This document shows, one piece after another, positions 18,504 through 27,639 of a stretch of DNA of 64,000 nt (its first letter is position 1; the number at the start of each line of letters is the position of its first letter). The notes below the pieces were generated by a model. That model saw only the letters and a program-made list of their open reading frames with translations, was not told the DNA's origin and did no database searches. The position numbers were made by a program, and so were the translations under genes. The stretch comes from Halanaeroarchaeum sulfurireducens (lineage in GTDB: Archaea > Halobacteriota > Halobacteria > Halobacteriales > Halobacteriaceae). Where the stretch lies: contig NZ_CP008874.1 of assembly GCF_001011115.1 (NCBI RefSeq), forward strand, positions 620,001 to 684,000, read 5' to 3'.

Positions 18504-20251
18504 CAGTGCAAAAACGAGCGGACGCCCGCCGCGTCTCGTGTGTTGAGCACGTCGTCCGCGCTTGCCCACCCTCGGCGCGCCGTGTGGACGCCGTAGCGGA
18601 GGAACGCGAACTCTCGCGGGTCGTGAGCGTCCGTGTCGATCACGATGGTCGCGCCGGCGTCGATGGCGGTCTGGACGGCGCTCCCCCAGAGGTCGAGTCG
18701 GCGGGGGTTGGCGTTGATCTCGAGTGCGACGTCGTTTGTGGCGGCCGCCGCGCCAAGTTCCTCGGGGTCGAATTCCATCGCGGGCCGTTCGTTGATGAGC
18801 CGGCCGCTCGGGTGACCGAGCACGTCGACGGCTGGATGTTCGATCGCCGCGACGAGCCGGTCCGTCTGGTCGTCGTCTCCGCCGAGACCGCTGTGTGGCG
18901 AGGCGATCACCAGATCGAGGGCGTCGAGCGTCGCGTCCTCGAGGTCGCCCACGGCCCCGTCGGCGTCGACGTTGGCCTCGATACCGGTGAACACCTCGAT
19001 GGACGCCTCCTCGGCGGCCTCGCGGATCACGTCGATCTGCTCGCGAACGTCCTCGTCGTCCAGTCCCGAATCGCCGAACACACCAGGTCCGACCGCGTGG
19101 TCGGAGAGACACAGGTAGTCGAATCCGGCGTCTGCCGCACCCTCGATCATCTCCTCGACAGTGGCCCTCCCGTCCGACCAATCGGTATGGGTGTGGAGGT
19201 CACCGCGGAGGTCCTCGCGACGTATCAGGTCGGGCAACTCGTCGGCGAGAGCCGCCTCGATCTCGCCCCGGTCCTCGCGCATCTCCGGCGGCATCGGCGG
19301 AATGCCCAGCGCCTCGTAGACGTCCGCCTCGGTCTCGCTCGCGAGTCGCTCACCCACGCGCTGGCCGGACTCGGGATCGTCCACGTCGGAGACGTCGAAG
19401 ACGCCGTACTCGTTGACTTTTAGCCCCGAGTCGATGGCGTGGTTGCGCAGGTGGATGTTGTGGTCCTTGCTGCCGGTGAAGTACTGCAACGCGCTTCCGA
19501 AATCCTCGGGGGTGACGACCCGCAGGTCCACCCGCATACTGCCCACTCTGGCGCTGGTCTTCGTCGGTCCGGTCTCGATGATCTCGTCCACCCGGTCCCA
19601 GTCGGCCACCGCGTCGGCGACCGTTTCGGGCTCGTCGCTGCCGACGAGCACGTCGACGTCGCCGATGGTCGCTCGCCACCGCCGGATCGACCCGGCGACT
19701 TCCCGCCGTTCGACCCCGTCCACGATCGCCAGAAATTCGAGCACGTCGTCCGCGACGGGTCGGGCGTCACCGAGCAACTTGCGCTCCTGGGATTCGCGGG
19801 CGAACTCGATGTGATCGAGGATGTTCGACTCGGTCTTTTCGCCGAAGCCGGAAACCGACCGGATTTCCTCATCCTGCGCGGCGGCCTCCAGCTCGTCGAG
19901 GGTCGTAATTTCTAGTGCGTCGTACAGCTTCGCGACGGTCTTCGGGCCGACCCCTTCGACCCGCGTGAGCGCCGCCATGTCGACCGGAAGCCGCTCGCGT
20001 TCGTCCTCCAGTTCCTCGATCGACCCGGTCTCGACGTATTCGACGATCTTCTCGCCGATCCCCTCGCCGACTCCCTCGATGGCCGTAACGGCATCGAGAC
20101 CCTCCGCGGCCAGCTCCTCGATCGGCTCGGGGTGGTCGGCGATGGTATCGGCGGCCTCCCGATAGGCGCGGGGCTTGAAGTCCACGTCGCGGGCCTCGAG
20201 CAGATCGGCGAATTCGTTCAGCCGCGCCGCCACCTCACCGTTCATGCTCAT
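18503..20251 (-). CDS. polX: family X DNA polymerase with PHP phosphoesterase domain
   Basis: The protein has 582 residues. The N-terminal helix-hairpin-helix region includes IEGVGEGIGEKIVEYVETG and VEGVGPKTVAKLYDAL. The nucleotidyltransferase palm follows (REVAGSIRRWRATIGDVDVL, with the DxD pair in GDVDV). The C-terminal PHP domain starts with DLHTHTDWSDG and has SPHSGLGG and DTDAHDP metal-binding motifs. It fills gaps in base-excision-type repair; the PHP domain gives 3'-5' exonuclease or phosphoesterase activity in relatives. ATG 20251 overlaps the upstream gene by 4 bases (ATGA). The long upstream extension of this frame is not used. Confidence 0.95.
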   Translation of the reverse strand: MSMNGEVAARLNEFADLLEARDVDFKPRAYREAADTIADHPEPIEELAAEGLDAVTAIEGVGEGIGEKIVEYVETGSIEELEDERERLPVDMAALTRVEGVGPKTVAKLYDALEITTLDELEAAAQDEEIRSVSGFGEKTESNILDHIEFARESQERKLLGDARPVADDVLEFLAIVDGVERREVAGSIRRWRATIGDVDVLVGSDEPETVADAVADWDRVDEIIETGPTKTSARVGSMRVDLRVVTPEDFGSALQYFTGSKDHNIHLRNHAIDSGLKVNEYGVFDVSDVDDPESGQRVGERLASETEADVYEALGIPPMPPEMREDRGEIEAALADELPDLIRREDLRGDLHTHTDWSDGRATVEEMIEGAADAGFDYLCLSDHAVGPGVFGDSGLDDEDVREQIDVIREAAEEASIEVFTGIEANVDADGAVGDLEDATLDALDLVIASPHSGLGGDDDQTDRLVAAIEHPAVDVLGHPSGRLINERPAMEFDPEELGAAAATNDVALEINANPRRLDLWGSAVQTAIDAGATIVIDTDAHDPREFAFLRYGVHTARRGWASADDVLNTRDAAGVRSFLH

Positions 20252-20694
20252 CGGACCTGCGCCCCCGGCCCGCTGTCGTCGGCGTCGTGGCCCAGCGCCT
20301 TTTTGAGGAACGTGATCCACCGTTTCTGGTCCGCGGTCTCTGCGGCCTGGGCCTCCCCCGAGAGGTCGGTCGTTCCGAGGGACTCGAGGGCGTTCAGTGC
20401 GCGATCGATCCCCACGATGGTATTCGCGAGTCGCTCGCCCGCTTCCCGGTCGATATCGTCGTGTTCCAGGCGATGGCGCCGCTCCTGGCGTTCCGCACGA
20501 AGTCGCTTTTTGACGGCCTCGACCCGTTCGAGCTGGTCGGGTGGAATCTCCTCCTGCCGTTTGGTCTCGAAGACGAACGACGAGAGTTCGAAAACCTCTC
20601 CCTGGAGGTCGATGGTCTCGGGAATGCTCGCGCCCACGGTCGCGCCGTCGCGACCGATACGCTCGAGCAACTGTTTGCGCTCGTACTCCTTCAC
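20248..20694 (-). CDS. DUF5788 family protein
   Basis: The 148-residue protein begins VKEYERKQLLERIGRDGATV (GTG start), then FELSSFVFETKRQEEIPP and IVGIDRALNALESLGTTDLS, ending with KKALGHDADDSG. I recognise it as a haloarchaeal family of unknown function, DUF5788 from memory. GTG 20694 is chosen because a TATA-like GCTATTATG (20717-20726) lies 27 bases upstream, giving a leaderless mRNA, and upstream residues look non-homologous. It heads an operon with polX and the Mut7-C gene, which suggests a link to nucleic-acid repair or processing. Confidence 0.75.
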   Translation of the reverse strand: MKEYERKQLLERIGRDGATVGASIPETIDLQGEVFELSSFVFETKRQEEIPPDQLERVEAVKKRLRAERQERRHRLEHDDIDREAGERLANTIVGIDRALNALESLGTTDLSGEAQAAETADQKRWITFLKKALGHDADDSGPGAQVR

Positions 20695-20716
20695 GGTCGA
20701 GCATTGTCGCGCCGAC

Positions 20717-20726
20717 ACATAATAGC
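20717..20726 (-). promoter_or_regulatory. TATA box of the DUF5788-polX-Mut7C operon
   Basis: The minus strand reads GCTATTATGTG. Its centre is about 27 bases from GTG 20694, so transcription should start at or next to the start codon. Confidence 0.5.
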
Positions 20727-20801
20727 TGTCCGTCGATCGACGGCCAGCAGCGGGGTTCGGCATCGGAACTACTATCCCCGATTCGGTCCAACGTGGCCGC
20801 A

Positions 20802-21725
20802 ATGGCGACGTGCGACGTGTGTGGGCGCGAGGTTGGCATGCCCTACCAGTGTCGATTCTGTGGCGGGACGTTCTGTGCGGACCACCGTCTCCCCGAGTCC
20901 CACGACTGCCCGGGTCTCGAGGAGTGGAACGACCCCGACGGTGTCTTCGATTCGGGGTTCGACGACACGACGGGAACGGACCGGTCGTCGTCCAGTTCGG
21001 TGACCGACGCGATACCCGTCGACACGGGTCCGGGCGGTCTCTTCGCGTACTTCAAGGACAATGTGACCTACCTGTTTCTGGCCGCCATGTGGGTCGTGTT
21101 CCTTCTCGAGGCCATCGTCCTGTTCGTCCTTGGGGACCTCGCCCTCTTTAGAGCGCTCTTTACGCTCTCCTCGGAGAACGTGACGTACGTCTGGACCTGG
21201 GTGACGTCGGTATTCGCCCACGATCCGGGCGGGTTCTTCCACATTTTCTTCAACAGCATCGTGCTGTACTTCTTCGGCCCCGTCGTGGAGCGTCGCATCG
21301 GCTCGAAGAAGTTCGCCGTGCTGTTCCTGATCAGCGGCGTGGTCGCCGGCCTCGCACAGGTGTTGGCGGCGATTGCCGTGGGTGGGTCCACCTCCGTCCT
21401 CGGGGCCAGCGGCGCCATCGCTGCCCTCCTGGGTGTGCTGACGATTCTCAATCCGAACCTGCGCATCTACCTGTACTTCGTGATCCCGATGCCGCTGTGG
21501 GTCGCGACGGCCCTGTTCGCCGCGTACTCCATCCTCGTGAGTACGGCGGGCGGCATCGGCTTCGGCGGCGTGGCGCAACTGGCCCACCTCGCGGGGCTGG
21601 GAATCGGTCTCCTGTACGGTCTGATCCTGAAACGACAGGGGGCCCGAGCACCGCAGCAGCTCCGGTTCGGCGGTGGCGGAGGCGGCGGTGCCGGCGGGCG
21701 TCGGCGGGGCCCCGGTCGATTCTGA
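20802..21725 (+). CDS. rhomboid family intramembrane serine protease with AN1-type zinc finger
   Basis: The protein (307 aa) begins with a cysteine/histidine zinc finger of AN1 type (CDVCGREVGMPYQCRFCGGT, then CADHRLPESHDC). A linker leads to a six-helix rhomboid core. The catalytic serine sits in VLGASGAIAALLG and the histidine in LAHLAGLGIGLLYG. The N-side loop HIFFNSIVLYFFGPVVERR is the conserved helix-2 region. A glycine- and arginine-rich tail ends the protein. ATG 20802 begins the zinc finger. endonuclease V follows one base after the stop. Confidence 0.92.
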   Translation: MATCDVCGREVGMPYQCRFCGGTFCADHRLPESHDCPGLEEWNDPDGVFDSGFDDTTGTDRSSSSSVTDAIPVDTGPGGLFAYFKDNVTYLFLAAMWVVFLLEAIVLFVLGDLALFRALFTLSSENVTYVWTWVTSVFAHDPGGFFHIFFNSIVLYFFGPVVERRIGSKKFAVLFLISGVVAGLAQVLAAIAVGGSTSVLGASGAIAALLGVLTILNPNLRIYLYFVIPMPLWVATALFAAYSILVSTAGGIGFGGVAQLAHLAGLGIGLLYGLILKRQGARAPQQLRFGGGGGGGAGGRRRGPGRF

Positions 21726-21726
21726 G

Positions 21727-22518
21727 ATGGACGTCGTTCGCACCGAGTACCTGCCCGACCCCTCGCTGGATCAAGCGGAAATGAAGGCCCAGCAGCGCGA
21801 CATCGCCGCCGACGCGACGTTCGAGGACGACGGGGCCGTCGATCCAGCAGCCCTGCGGCTCGACGAACCGATCGAACTTCCGGACGGGGACCCACCGCGT
21901 TCGGGCGCCGCCGACGCCCCCATCGTGGTCGGCGTGGATCAGGCGTTCACGGACGGGACGGCGATCAGCGCGGCCATCGCCGTCCAGTCGGGAAGCGTCG
22001 TGGGCCGCTCGATCGGGCGGGCACCCCTCGAGATCCCGTACATTCCTGGCCTGCTCGCCTACCGCGAAGCGGGCGCGATCGTCGATGCTCTCGAAAGCCT
22101 CACCGTGGACCCTTCGCTGCTGATGCTCGACGGGAGCGGTCGCATCCACTACCGACAGGCCGGTATCGCGACCCACGTCGGCGTCCTGTTCGACGTTCCA
22201 GCCGTCGGCGTGGCGAAGTCGTTGCTCTGTGGCCGCCCTGCCCGATCGCTCGAGAACCCGCTGCCCGACGGGACCCGCGTTCCGATACTCGCCGACGGGA
22301 GCGTCGAGGCGCCCGATGGCACCGTCATCGGACACGCCTATCAGTCCCGACAGTTCCCCACCCCCGCCCGGCGACACGTCAATCCCCTCATCGTCAGTCC
22401 CGGTCACCGGGTGAGCGCCACGACGACCGTCGAGACCGTCGCCGCCCTCGCAGCCGGCTACAAACTCCCCGAACCCACGCGGCTGGCCGATCGGGCGGTC
22501 GACGTGGCAGAGGTTTAA
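21727..22518 (+). CDS. nfi: endonuclease V (deoxyinosine 3'-endonuclease)
   Basis: Endonuclease V nicks DNA near deaminated adenine (inosine). This 263-residue protein has the family order: VVGVDQAFTDG with the first catalytic Asp near residue 74; PLEIPYIPGLLAYREAGAIV with the conserved PYxPG and Glu; LLMLDGSGRIHYRQAGIATH with the second Asp and the glycine/histidine loop; and the downstream GVAKSLLCGR. The N-terminal 50 residues are less conserved. It starts one base after the rhomboid stop, so the two are co-transcribed. Confidence 0.92.
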   Translation: MDVVRTEYLPDPSLDQAEMKAQQRDIAADATFEDDGAVDPAALRLDEPIELPDGDPPRSGAADAPIVVGVDQAFTDGTAISAAIAVQSGSVVGRSIGRAPLEIPYIPGLLAYREAGAIVDALESLTVDPSLLMLDGSGRIHYRQAGIATHVGVLFDVPAVGVAKSLLCGRPARSLENPLPDGTRVPILADGSVEAPDGTVIGHAYQSRQFPTPARRHVNPLIVSPGHRVSATTTVETVAALAAGYKLPEPTRLADRAVDVAEV

Positions 22519-22542
22519 CTACCGGTCGCCCGACGGTACGGT

Positions 22543-23355
22543 ATGGAACGGACGGTACTCATCACCGGCTGTGCGTCCGGCGTCGGCCGGGCGACGGCCC
22601 ACGCATACCTGTCCGAGGGGTGGACGGTGTACGCGACGGCGAGAAACGCCGAGGACATCGACGATCTGGCATCGGCAGGTGCCCAGACCAGGGAACTCGA
22701 CGTGACGCGCCCGGCACAGTGTCGAGACGTCGTCGAGGAGGTCGTTGACACGGAGGGCCGTCTCGACGTGCTCGCGAACACCGCGGGATACGCCCAGTTC
22801 GGGCCGCTCGAGGACGTCCCGACGCGCGAGTTGCACCGGCAGTTCGACGTGAACGTTTATGGCCCGCACCGGCTGATCCGCGCCGCGTTGCCCCACATGC
22901 GCGAGGCCGAGGACGGTACCATCATCACCGTCTCTAGCGTGGCGGGTCGGCTCGCCACACCCGGGCTGGGGGCGTACGCCGGTTCGAAGTTCGCCGTCGA
23001 GGCCATGAGCGACGCGCTCAGGGGCGAGGTCGCTCAGTTCGGGGTGGACGTGGTCGTCGTCGAACCCGGACCGGTGGAACGCGAGGCCGCCGTCGGGATG
23101 CGAAAAACGAGCCAGCGGGCCGATTCGAGCGGCGCCTACGACACCCTGTACGACCTCTACGAGGACTACGCGACCGCGAGCGTGGGCTCCGTCTCGGCAG
23201 CCGACGTGGCCGACGTGATCCTCGAAGCCGGCGTCTCCACCGATCCGGAGCCGCGATACGCCGTCGGGCCGGTCGCCGAGTACGGTCTGCTCGGGCGGTT
23301 CGTGCCCGATCGCTGGCGCGACGCGGCATTTTCCTTCCTCCAGCGACTGCCATGA
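22543..23355 (+). CDS. short-chain dehydrogenase/reductase (SDR)
   Basis: The 270-residue protein has the classical SDR layout: the N-terminal Rossmann motif TGCASGVGRATA (TGxxxGxG) near residues 8-19, ANTAGYAQFG in the NAG position, catalytic serine in VSSVAGR, and YAGSK (YxxxK) for the tyrosine and lysine. This group resembles 'classical' SDRs that act on hydroxyacyl or sterol-like substrates, but the substrate cannot be read. It overlaps the glycerate kinase gene by four bases (ATGA), so they form an operon. Confidence 0.9.
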   Translation: MERTVLITGCASGVGRATAHAYLSEGWTVYATARNAEDIDDLASAGAQTRELDVTRPAQCRDVVEEVVDTEGRLDVLANTAGYAQFGPLEDVPTRELHRQFDVNVYGPHRLIRAALPHMREAEDGTIITVSSVAGRLATPGLGAYAGSKFAVEAMSDALRGEVAQFGVDVVVVEPGPVEREAAVGMRKTSQRADSSGAYDTLYDLYEDYATASVGSVSAADVADVILEAGVSTDPEPRYAVGPVAEYGLLGRFVPDRWRDAAFSFLQRLP

Positions 23356-24731
23356 CGGACGTGGAGGGGCGGGACGCCCTCGCCACCGACCCCGCGCGTG
23401 AAGTGGCGCTCTCCTGTCTCGAGGCGGGGATCGACGCCGCACGGCCCGACCGCGTCGTCGCGGACGCCGTCGACCTTTCTGACGACCGGCTCCGCGTCGG
23501 GGACGCCACCTACGACCTCGACCCCTTCAGCCGGATCGTGGTACTGGGCGGCGGGAAAGCCGCCGCACACGTCGCGGCGGCGGTCGAGCGGGTCCTCGGC
23601 GAGCGCCTGGATGACGGCGTGGTCGTCACCGACGATCCGGTGTCCCTCGAGACGGCCACTGTGCTCCCCGGCGACCATCCGGTCCCGAGCCAGCGGGGCG
23701 TCGAATCGACGAGACGGCTGGTCGAGACGGCCCACTCGCTCGACGAGGCTACCCTCGTTATCGGCGTGATTACCGGGGGTGGGAGTTCCCTCCTGGCCGC
23801 CCCCGCCGAAGGAATTTCGCTTTCCGACCTTCAGGAGACGACGGAGGCGCTGCTCCGGAGCGGCGCGACCATCCACGAGATCAACGCGATCCGAAAACAC
23901 TGCTCGGCCGTCAAGGGCGGGCAACTGGCCGAGGCCGTCGCGCCCGCGACGGTCGTCTCGCTGGTCATCTCCGACGTCGTCGGCAACGATCTCGACGTGA
24001 TCGCGAGCGGACCGCTGGTCCCCGACGGCTCGACGTTCCAGGACGCCATTGCGGTCCTCGACGACCACGACGTCACCGTGCCCGAGTCCGTCCGTGACCA
24101 CCTCGACGCCGGGGCCGCAGGACGTATTCCCGAGACGCCTGCGGCGACCGACCCGACGTTCGACCGGGTCCACTCCCACGTGATCGCTGACGGGTTCACC
24201 GCCGCCGCTGCGGCCGCCGAGGCCGCCGTCGACGCCGGGTACGAGCCGTCGATACTCTCCTCTCTGATCGAGGGGGAGGCCCGCGACGTGGGGGAGTTCC
24301 ACGCCGCGATCGTCGACGAGGTGGCCGCGACGGGCAATCCCGTCGAACCGCCCGCTGTGGTGCTTTCGGGTGGCGAGACGACCGTCACCGTCACGGGAGA
24401 CGGACGCGGCGGGCCCAATCAGGAGTTCGCACTCTCGGCTGCCCTCGCGACGGACGCCGCGGCGGCGATCGCGGCCGTCGACACCGACGGCGTCGACGGG
24501 AATTCCGCGGCCGCCGGCGCGATCCTCGCCAGCGACGATATCGACGACCCGGACCGCGCCCGGGCGGTTCTCGACGATCATGACGTCACCCCGTATCTTG
24601 ACGAACTGGACGCGCTCGTCGCTACCGGTCCCACGGGAACGAACGTCAACGACTTGCGCGCGGTGGTCGTCACCGACCATAGGGATGGACAGGATCAGTC
24701 AAACTTCCCGTCTCGTCAGAAATTGGACTGA
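23352..24731 (+). CDS. glycerate 2-kinase (type II, MOFRL family)
   Basis: The protein (459 aa) has the DUF4147 N-terminal domain (FSRIVVLGGGKAAAHVAAAV, PGDHPVPSQRG, VITGGGSSLLAAPAEGI) and the MOFRL C-terminal domain (PAVVLSGGETTVTVTGDGRG, DGVDGNSAAAGA, GPTGTNVNDLR). It phosphorylates glycerate to 2-phosphoglycerate, feeding lower glycolysis. The tail after NDLRAVVVTDH is unusual: about 15 extra residues ending NFPSRQKLD, encoded as the DNA becomes AT-rich, so an insertion may have replaced the native end. It starts inside the SDR stop. Confidence 0.9.
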   Translation: MTDVEGRDALATDPAREVALSCLEAGIDAARPDRVVADAVDLSDDRLRVGDATYDLDPFSRIVVLGGGKAAAHVAAAVERVLGERLDDGVVVTDDPVSLETATVLPGDHPVPSQRGVESTRRLVETAHSLDEATLVIGVITGGGSSLLAAPAEGISLSDLQETTEALLRSGATIHEINAIRKHCSAVKGGQLAEAVAPATVVSLVISDVVGNDLDVIASGPLVPDGSTFQDAIAVLDDHDVTVPESVRDHLDAGAAGRIPETPAATDPTFDRVHSHVIADGFTAAAAAAEAAVDAGYEPSILSSLIEGEARDVGEFHAAIVDEVAATGNPVEPPAVVLSGGETTVTVTGDGRGGPNQEFALSAALATDAAAAIAAVDTDGVDGNSAAAGAILASDDIDDPDRARAVLDDHDVTPYLDELDALVATGPTGTNVNDLRAVVVTDHRDGQDQSNFPSRQKLD

Positions 24732-24813
24732 ACTTAGCGTTCGCGTTCAACAAGAGTCGGAGGAGTTCCTGAATGATGTATAAAAATCAGTTGCATGAAA
24801 TTGACATCCATCT
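24732..24813. other. AT-rich intergenic segment at the end of the glycerate kinase gene
   Basis: This segment is clearly richer in A+T than the flanks. No gene is seen. Base composition shifts around 24710 and returns to the usual high GC near 25380, covering the hypothetical gene at 24814-25233. Confidence 0.5.
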
Positions 24814-25233
24814 CTAATCCTCATCCATCTCTTCGATCTTGACGAGGCCGACACGATATGTATAGACCTGCTTTTCTTCGGTTACGTCTTGCATCATGCC
24901 GTCATGCATGCGTAACTCGGATAATTCGTCCCACCTGTCCGTTGAGGACGCCTGGACTGATTCGATATACACCTTGCCCGAGTACACGTCATGTCGAAGC
25001 GTGAGCGCCTTTCCTTTGTAGTCTTGTAGGACCGAAATATCATCGGCATAGGCTTCGCCCCGTAAGGCGAATAGCTCGGCTTCCTCCCCGAATTGAAGTG
25101 ATTCTACTGTATCAACGGGCCCTGCGATATCCTCGGGCTCTTTGGTACCTTTCCGTTCGAGTTCCAGATCTTGATACCGACCAGGCGGTGTCCATGCACC
25201 TAACCCCACATCCACCGTTTCGTCATTGGACAT
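24814..25233 (-). CDS. protein of unknown function in an AT-rich patch
   Basis: This 139-residue protein starts MSNDETVDVGLGAWTPPGRY and ends VGLVKIEEMDED. It lacks signal peptide, membrane segments and recognised motifs. The predicted pattern is beta-rich (ALTLRHDVYSGKVYIESVQA, QVYTYRVGLVKIEE). Such compact beta proteins occur in virus tail or baseplate modules, but nothing proves that here. Lower GC than its neighbours, isolation between two housekeeping genes and strand switch suggest acquisition by transfer. Confidence 0.65.
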   Translation of the reverse strand: MSNDETVDVGLGAWTPPGRYQDLELERKGTKEPEDIAGPVDTVESLQFGEEAELFALRGEAYADDISVLQDYKGKALTLRHDVYSGKVYIESVQASSTDRWDELSELRMHDGMMQDVTEEKQVYTYRVGLVKIEEMDED

Positions 25234-25380
25234 TATAAATCACGTTCCACAGTCTCACACACATGACCATGGTACAATTATCTCACTATTCCGTTCCGAA
25301 GCAGCGTAGCCGTTGCTCGCCAGTGAAAAATCGGGAATCTGACCTTCTAGACAGTCAATTACCACTGTCTTCCACTTCCG

Positions 25381-26412
25381 TCACTCGAGGCAGGCCGCGA
25401 CCACGCAAACCATCCGGTCGCCGGCCACTTCCTCGGCGAACAACGGGACCCGCTGGACGGCGTGGCCGCGGAACAGGTCTTGGGCTGCCTGCAGAGCGTC
25501 CTGCTGGACCTCCCACCGTCGCTTGCAGAACTCGCAGTCGGTCAGGTTCGGGGAGACGAACGTCTCCGACGGCACCTCGTCGGTGACGGAGGAGAGCGGC
25601 TCCATCACCCGGTTGACGACCACGGTCCCGACGGGAATGCCGAACGTGTCGAGCCGTTCGCGGAGCCTGAGCGACTCCTCGACGGCCATCTCTTCCGGGA
25701 CGGTCACGATGCGGAAGTCCGTCCGCGCAGGATCGCTGAGGACGGCCCGGAGGCGCTCCACGCGGTCGGCCAGCTCGTCGAGGTCGTCCATCCCATCTTC
25801 GTCTGTGGGCTCCGAATCGTCGAACATGCCTTTCATCCCCTCCATCAGGCCCCCCAGGCGCTCGCGCATGTTCACGAGCCGTCCGACCATCGAATCCAGC
25901 AGTTCCGGGAGTTCGAGCAACCGAAGGGTGTGGCCCGTTGGCGCCGTGTCCACGACGACACGCTCGAAGCGCTCGTCGTCGAGATAGGTGATGAGTAACT
26001 GCATCGCGGCCGCCTCGTCCGCACCGGGCATCTGCCCGCCCATCATCGGGTCGAGTCCCTCCTCACCGAGCAGGTCACCGACCGGTCCCATGGGGGAGCC
26101 GTCCGCCCCGAATATGGGCGTCTCCTGCATGGCCCGGTCGGGGTCGATCTCCACGCCGTAGAGCGGGACGTCCTCGCGCAACCGCGTCGGTTCGGACGGC
26201 ACGTCGACCTCGAGGGTGTCCGAGAGCGAGTGGGCGGGGTCCGTCGATACCACGAGTGTCGACGTGTCGTCGGTCGCGCTCGCGAGCGCCGTGGCCGCCG
26301 CCATGGTCGTCTTGCCGACGCCGCCCTTGCCGCCGTAGAGCACGTACTCGGCGGTGTCGGCATCCAGTTCCGGTTCGAGGGAGTCGACGGCCTCGACCGT
26401 CAGTTCGTCCAT
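25381..26412 (-). CDS. ArsA/Get3 (TRC40) family ATPase
   Basis: The 343-residue protein has the deviant Walker A GGKGGVGKTTMAAATA near residues 28-43, switch I DPAHSLSD, switch II DTAPTGHTLRLLELP, and the late CxxC motif CEFCKRR. The CxxC motif is shared by Get3-like tail-anchored protein targeting factors. Length is normal for single-domain members. In archaea it may insert tail-anchored membrane proteins; arsenite pumping (ArsA) is possible but the arsenic cluster is 35 kb away. ATG 26412 begins the N-terminal acidic extension. Confidence 0.92.
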   Translation of the reverse strand: MDELTVEAVDSLEPELDADTAEYVLYGGKGGVGKTTMAAATALASATDDTSTLVVSTDPAHSLSDTLEVDVPSEPTRLREDVPLYGVEIDPDRAMQETPIFGADGSPMGPVGDLLGEEGLDPMMGGQMPGADEAAAMQLLITYLDDERFERVVVDTAPTGHTLRLLELPELLDSMVGRLVNMRERLGGLMEGMKGMFDDSEPTDEDGMDDLDELADRVERLRAVLSDPARTDFRIVTVPEEMAVEESLRLRERLDTFGIPVGTVVVNRVMEPLSSVTDEVPSETFVSPNLTDCEFCKRRWEVQQDALQAAQDLFRGHAVQRVPLFAEEVAGDRMVCVVAACLE

Positions 26413-26457
26413 GTCGGCGCTGGGCGGCGAAGGCGTGAGTATCCGTCGGTCTCCCGA

Positions 26458-27558
26458 TCAGCCGAAGTAGTCCCCGAGCCGGCTCGCGGCCTCGTCGACG
26501 CGGGGGGTCACCAGTGCGAACCGGAACCAGTCGTCGAAGGCCTCGCCGAAGCTCGCCCCGGGCATGCCGGCCACCCCGCCCTCGTCGATGAGGGTGAACG
26601 TGTTCTCGAGGGTTCCTGCCATGCCGGGGAAGCGGGCCATCACGTAGAAGGCGCCGTCGGGTCGCGTGTAGTCCGCGCCGGCACGGTCCAGCCCACGCGT
26701 GAACGTCTCGATGCGATCCTCGACCAGTTCGCGGTTGGCCTGGTGGTAGGCCGGGTCAGTGGACTCGAGGGCGTGCAGGACGGCGTGCTGGGCGGGTCGC
26801 GAGCTGGTGACGTTCGTGAGCATGTGTCGGGTTCGGACGGCGTCGACGTGTTCGTCGGGGACGACGGCGTAGCCGACGCGAAACCCGGTGATGGCGTAGG
26901 TCTTCGAGAAGGATTTGGTGACGATGCGATGTGAGGAGTCGACGGAGAGCGCACTCGCAAACGTCCCCGAGTAATCGAAGTGATCGTACACCTCGTCGCT
27001 CACGAGGATGGCGTCGTTTCGTTCCGCGATATCGACCAGCCGTTGCATGGTCTCGGCCGGATAGACCGCTCCGGTGGGGTTGTTGGGTGTGTTGACCACG
27101 ATACAGGCCGTCTCGTCCGAGGCGGCCGCGGCGACCCGTTCCGGGTCGAGCTGGCCGTCCTCGTCCGCCGGGACGAAGACCTGTTCCCCGCCGAGCATCG
27201 TGGTCTTCCCCGGATAGTAGGGGTAGACGGGGTCCGTGAGGATGACCTCCGAGCCGGCATCCCGCGACAGCGCACGAGCCATCCCCAGGTAGTTGGCCTC
27301 GCCGCCACCGCCCGTGATCACGACGTTTTCGATCGGAACGTCCTCACGTTCCGCGATGGCTTCCCGGAGTCGCGTGAGTCCCACGCTCGGGGGATACTGG
27401 AAGGTCTCTCCACCCGTTTCCGCGTAGTCGTGCAGGCCCGCAGCGATCCCGGATGGTGCTCCCCAGTCAGGATTCCCGCTGACCATGTCGATGACGTCGT
27501 GGTCGGCGTCGGCCGCGTAGGAGACGACGCGGAAGAACAACGGCTCATCGTACTCCAT
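26458..27558 (-). CDS. class I/II (fold type I) PLP-dependent aminotransferase
   Basis: The 366-residue enzyme has the expected order: AxxxxxxGxP-type N-terminal VSGNPDWGAPSGI, PNNPTGAVY near residue 150, DEVYDHF, and the PLP lysine in TKSFSKTYAITGFRVGYA, followed by an arginine-bearing C-terminal segment. Related haloarchaeal proteins are annotated as aspartate or alanine/aromatic aminotransferases, so the substrate is not certain. It is transcribed divergently from cinA; ATG 27558 begins the conserved N-terminal region. Confidence 0.92.
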   Translation of the reverse strand: MEYDEPLFFRVVSYAADADHDVIDMVSGNPDWGAPSGIAAGLHDYAETGGETFQYPPSVGLTRLREAIAEREDVPIENVVITGGGGEANYLGMARALSRDAGSEVILTDPVYPYYPGKTTMLGGEQVFVPADEDGQLDPERVAAAASDETACIVVNTPNNPTGAVYPAETMQRLVDIAERNDAILVSDEVYDHFDYSGTFASALSVDSSHRIVTKSFSKTYAITGFRVGYAVVPDEHVDAVRTRHMLTNVTSSRPAQHAVLHALESTDPAYHQANRELVEDRIETFTRGLDRAGADYTRPDGAFYVMARFPGMAGTLENTFTLIDEGGVAGMPGASFGEAFDDWFRFALVTPRVDEAASRLGDYFG

Positions 27559-27639
27559 ACCTCCTCGTTCATTCGCAGATACGTGTGTGTTTCGCCCGGC
27601 GAGCGAACCTTTGTAGTGAGGGCAGCCGTCGTATCGGTC

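Noticed and set aside
18504-19181. N-terminal extension of the Mut7-C protein
   Set aside because: It lies inside polX in another frame and is Arg/Gly-rich. The real start is ATG 18503 in TGATG.
20251-20839. Long N-terminal extension of PolX
   Set aside because: The extension overlaps the DUF5788 gene in another frame and has no homology; the ATGA overlap at 20248-20251 marks the real start.
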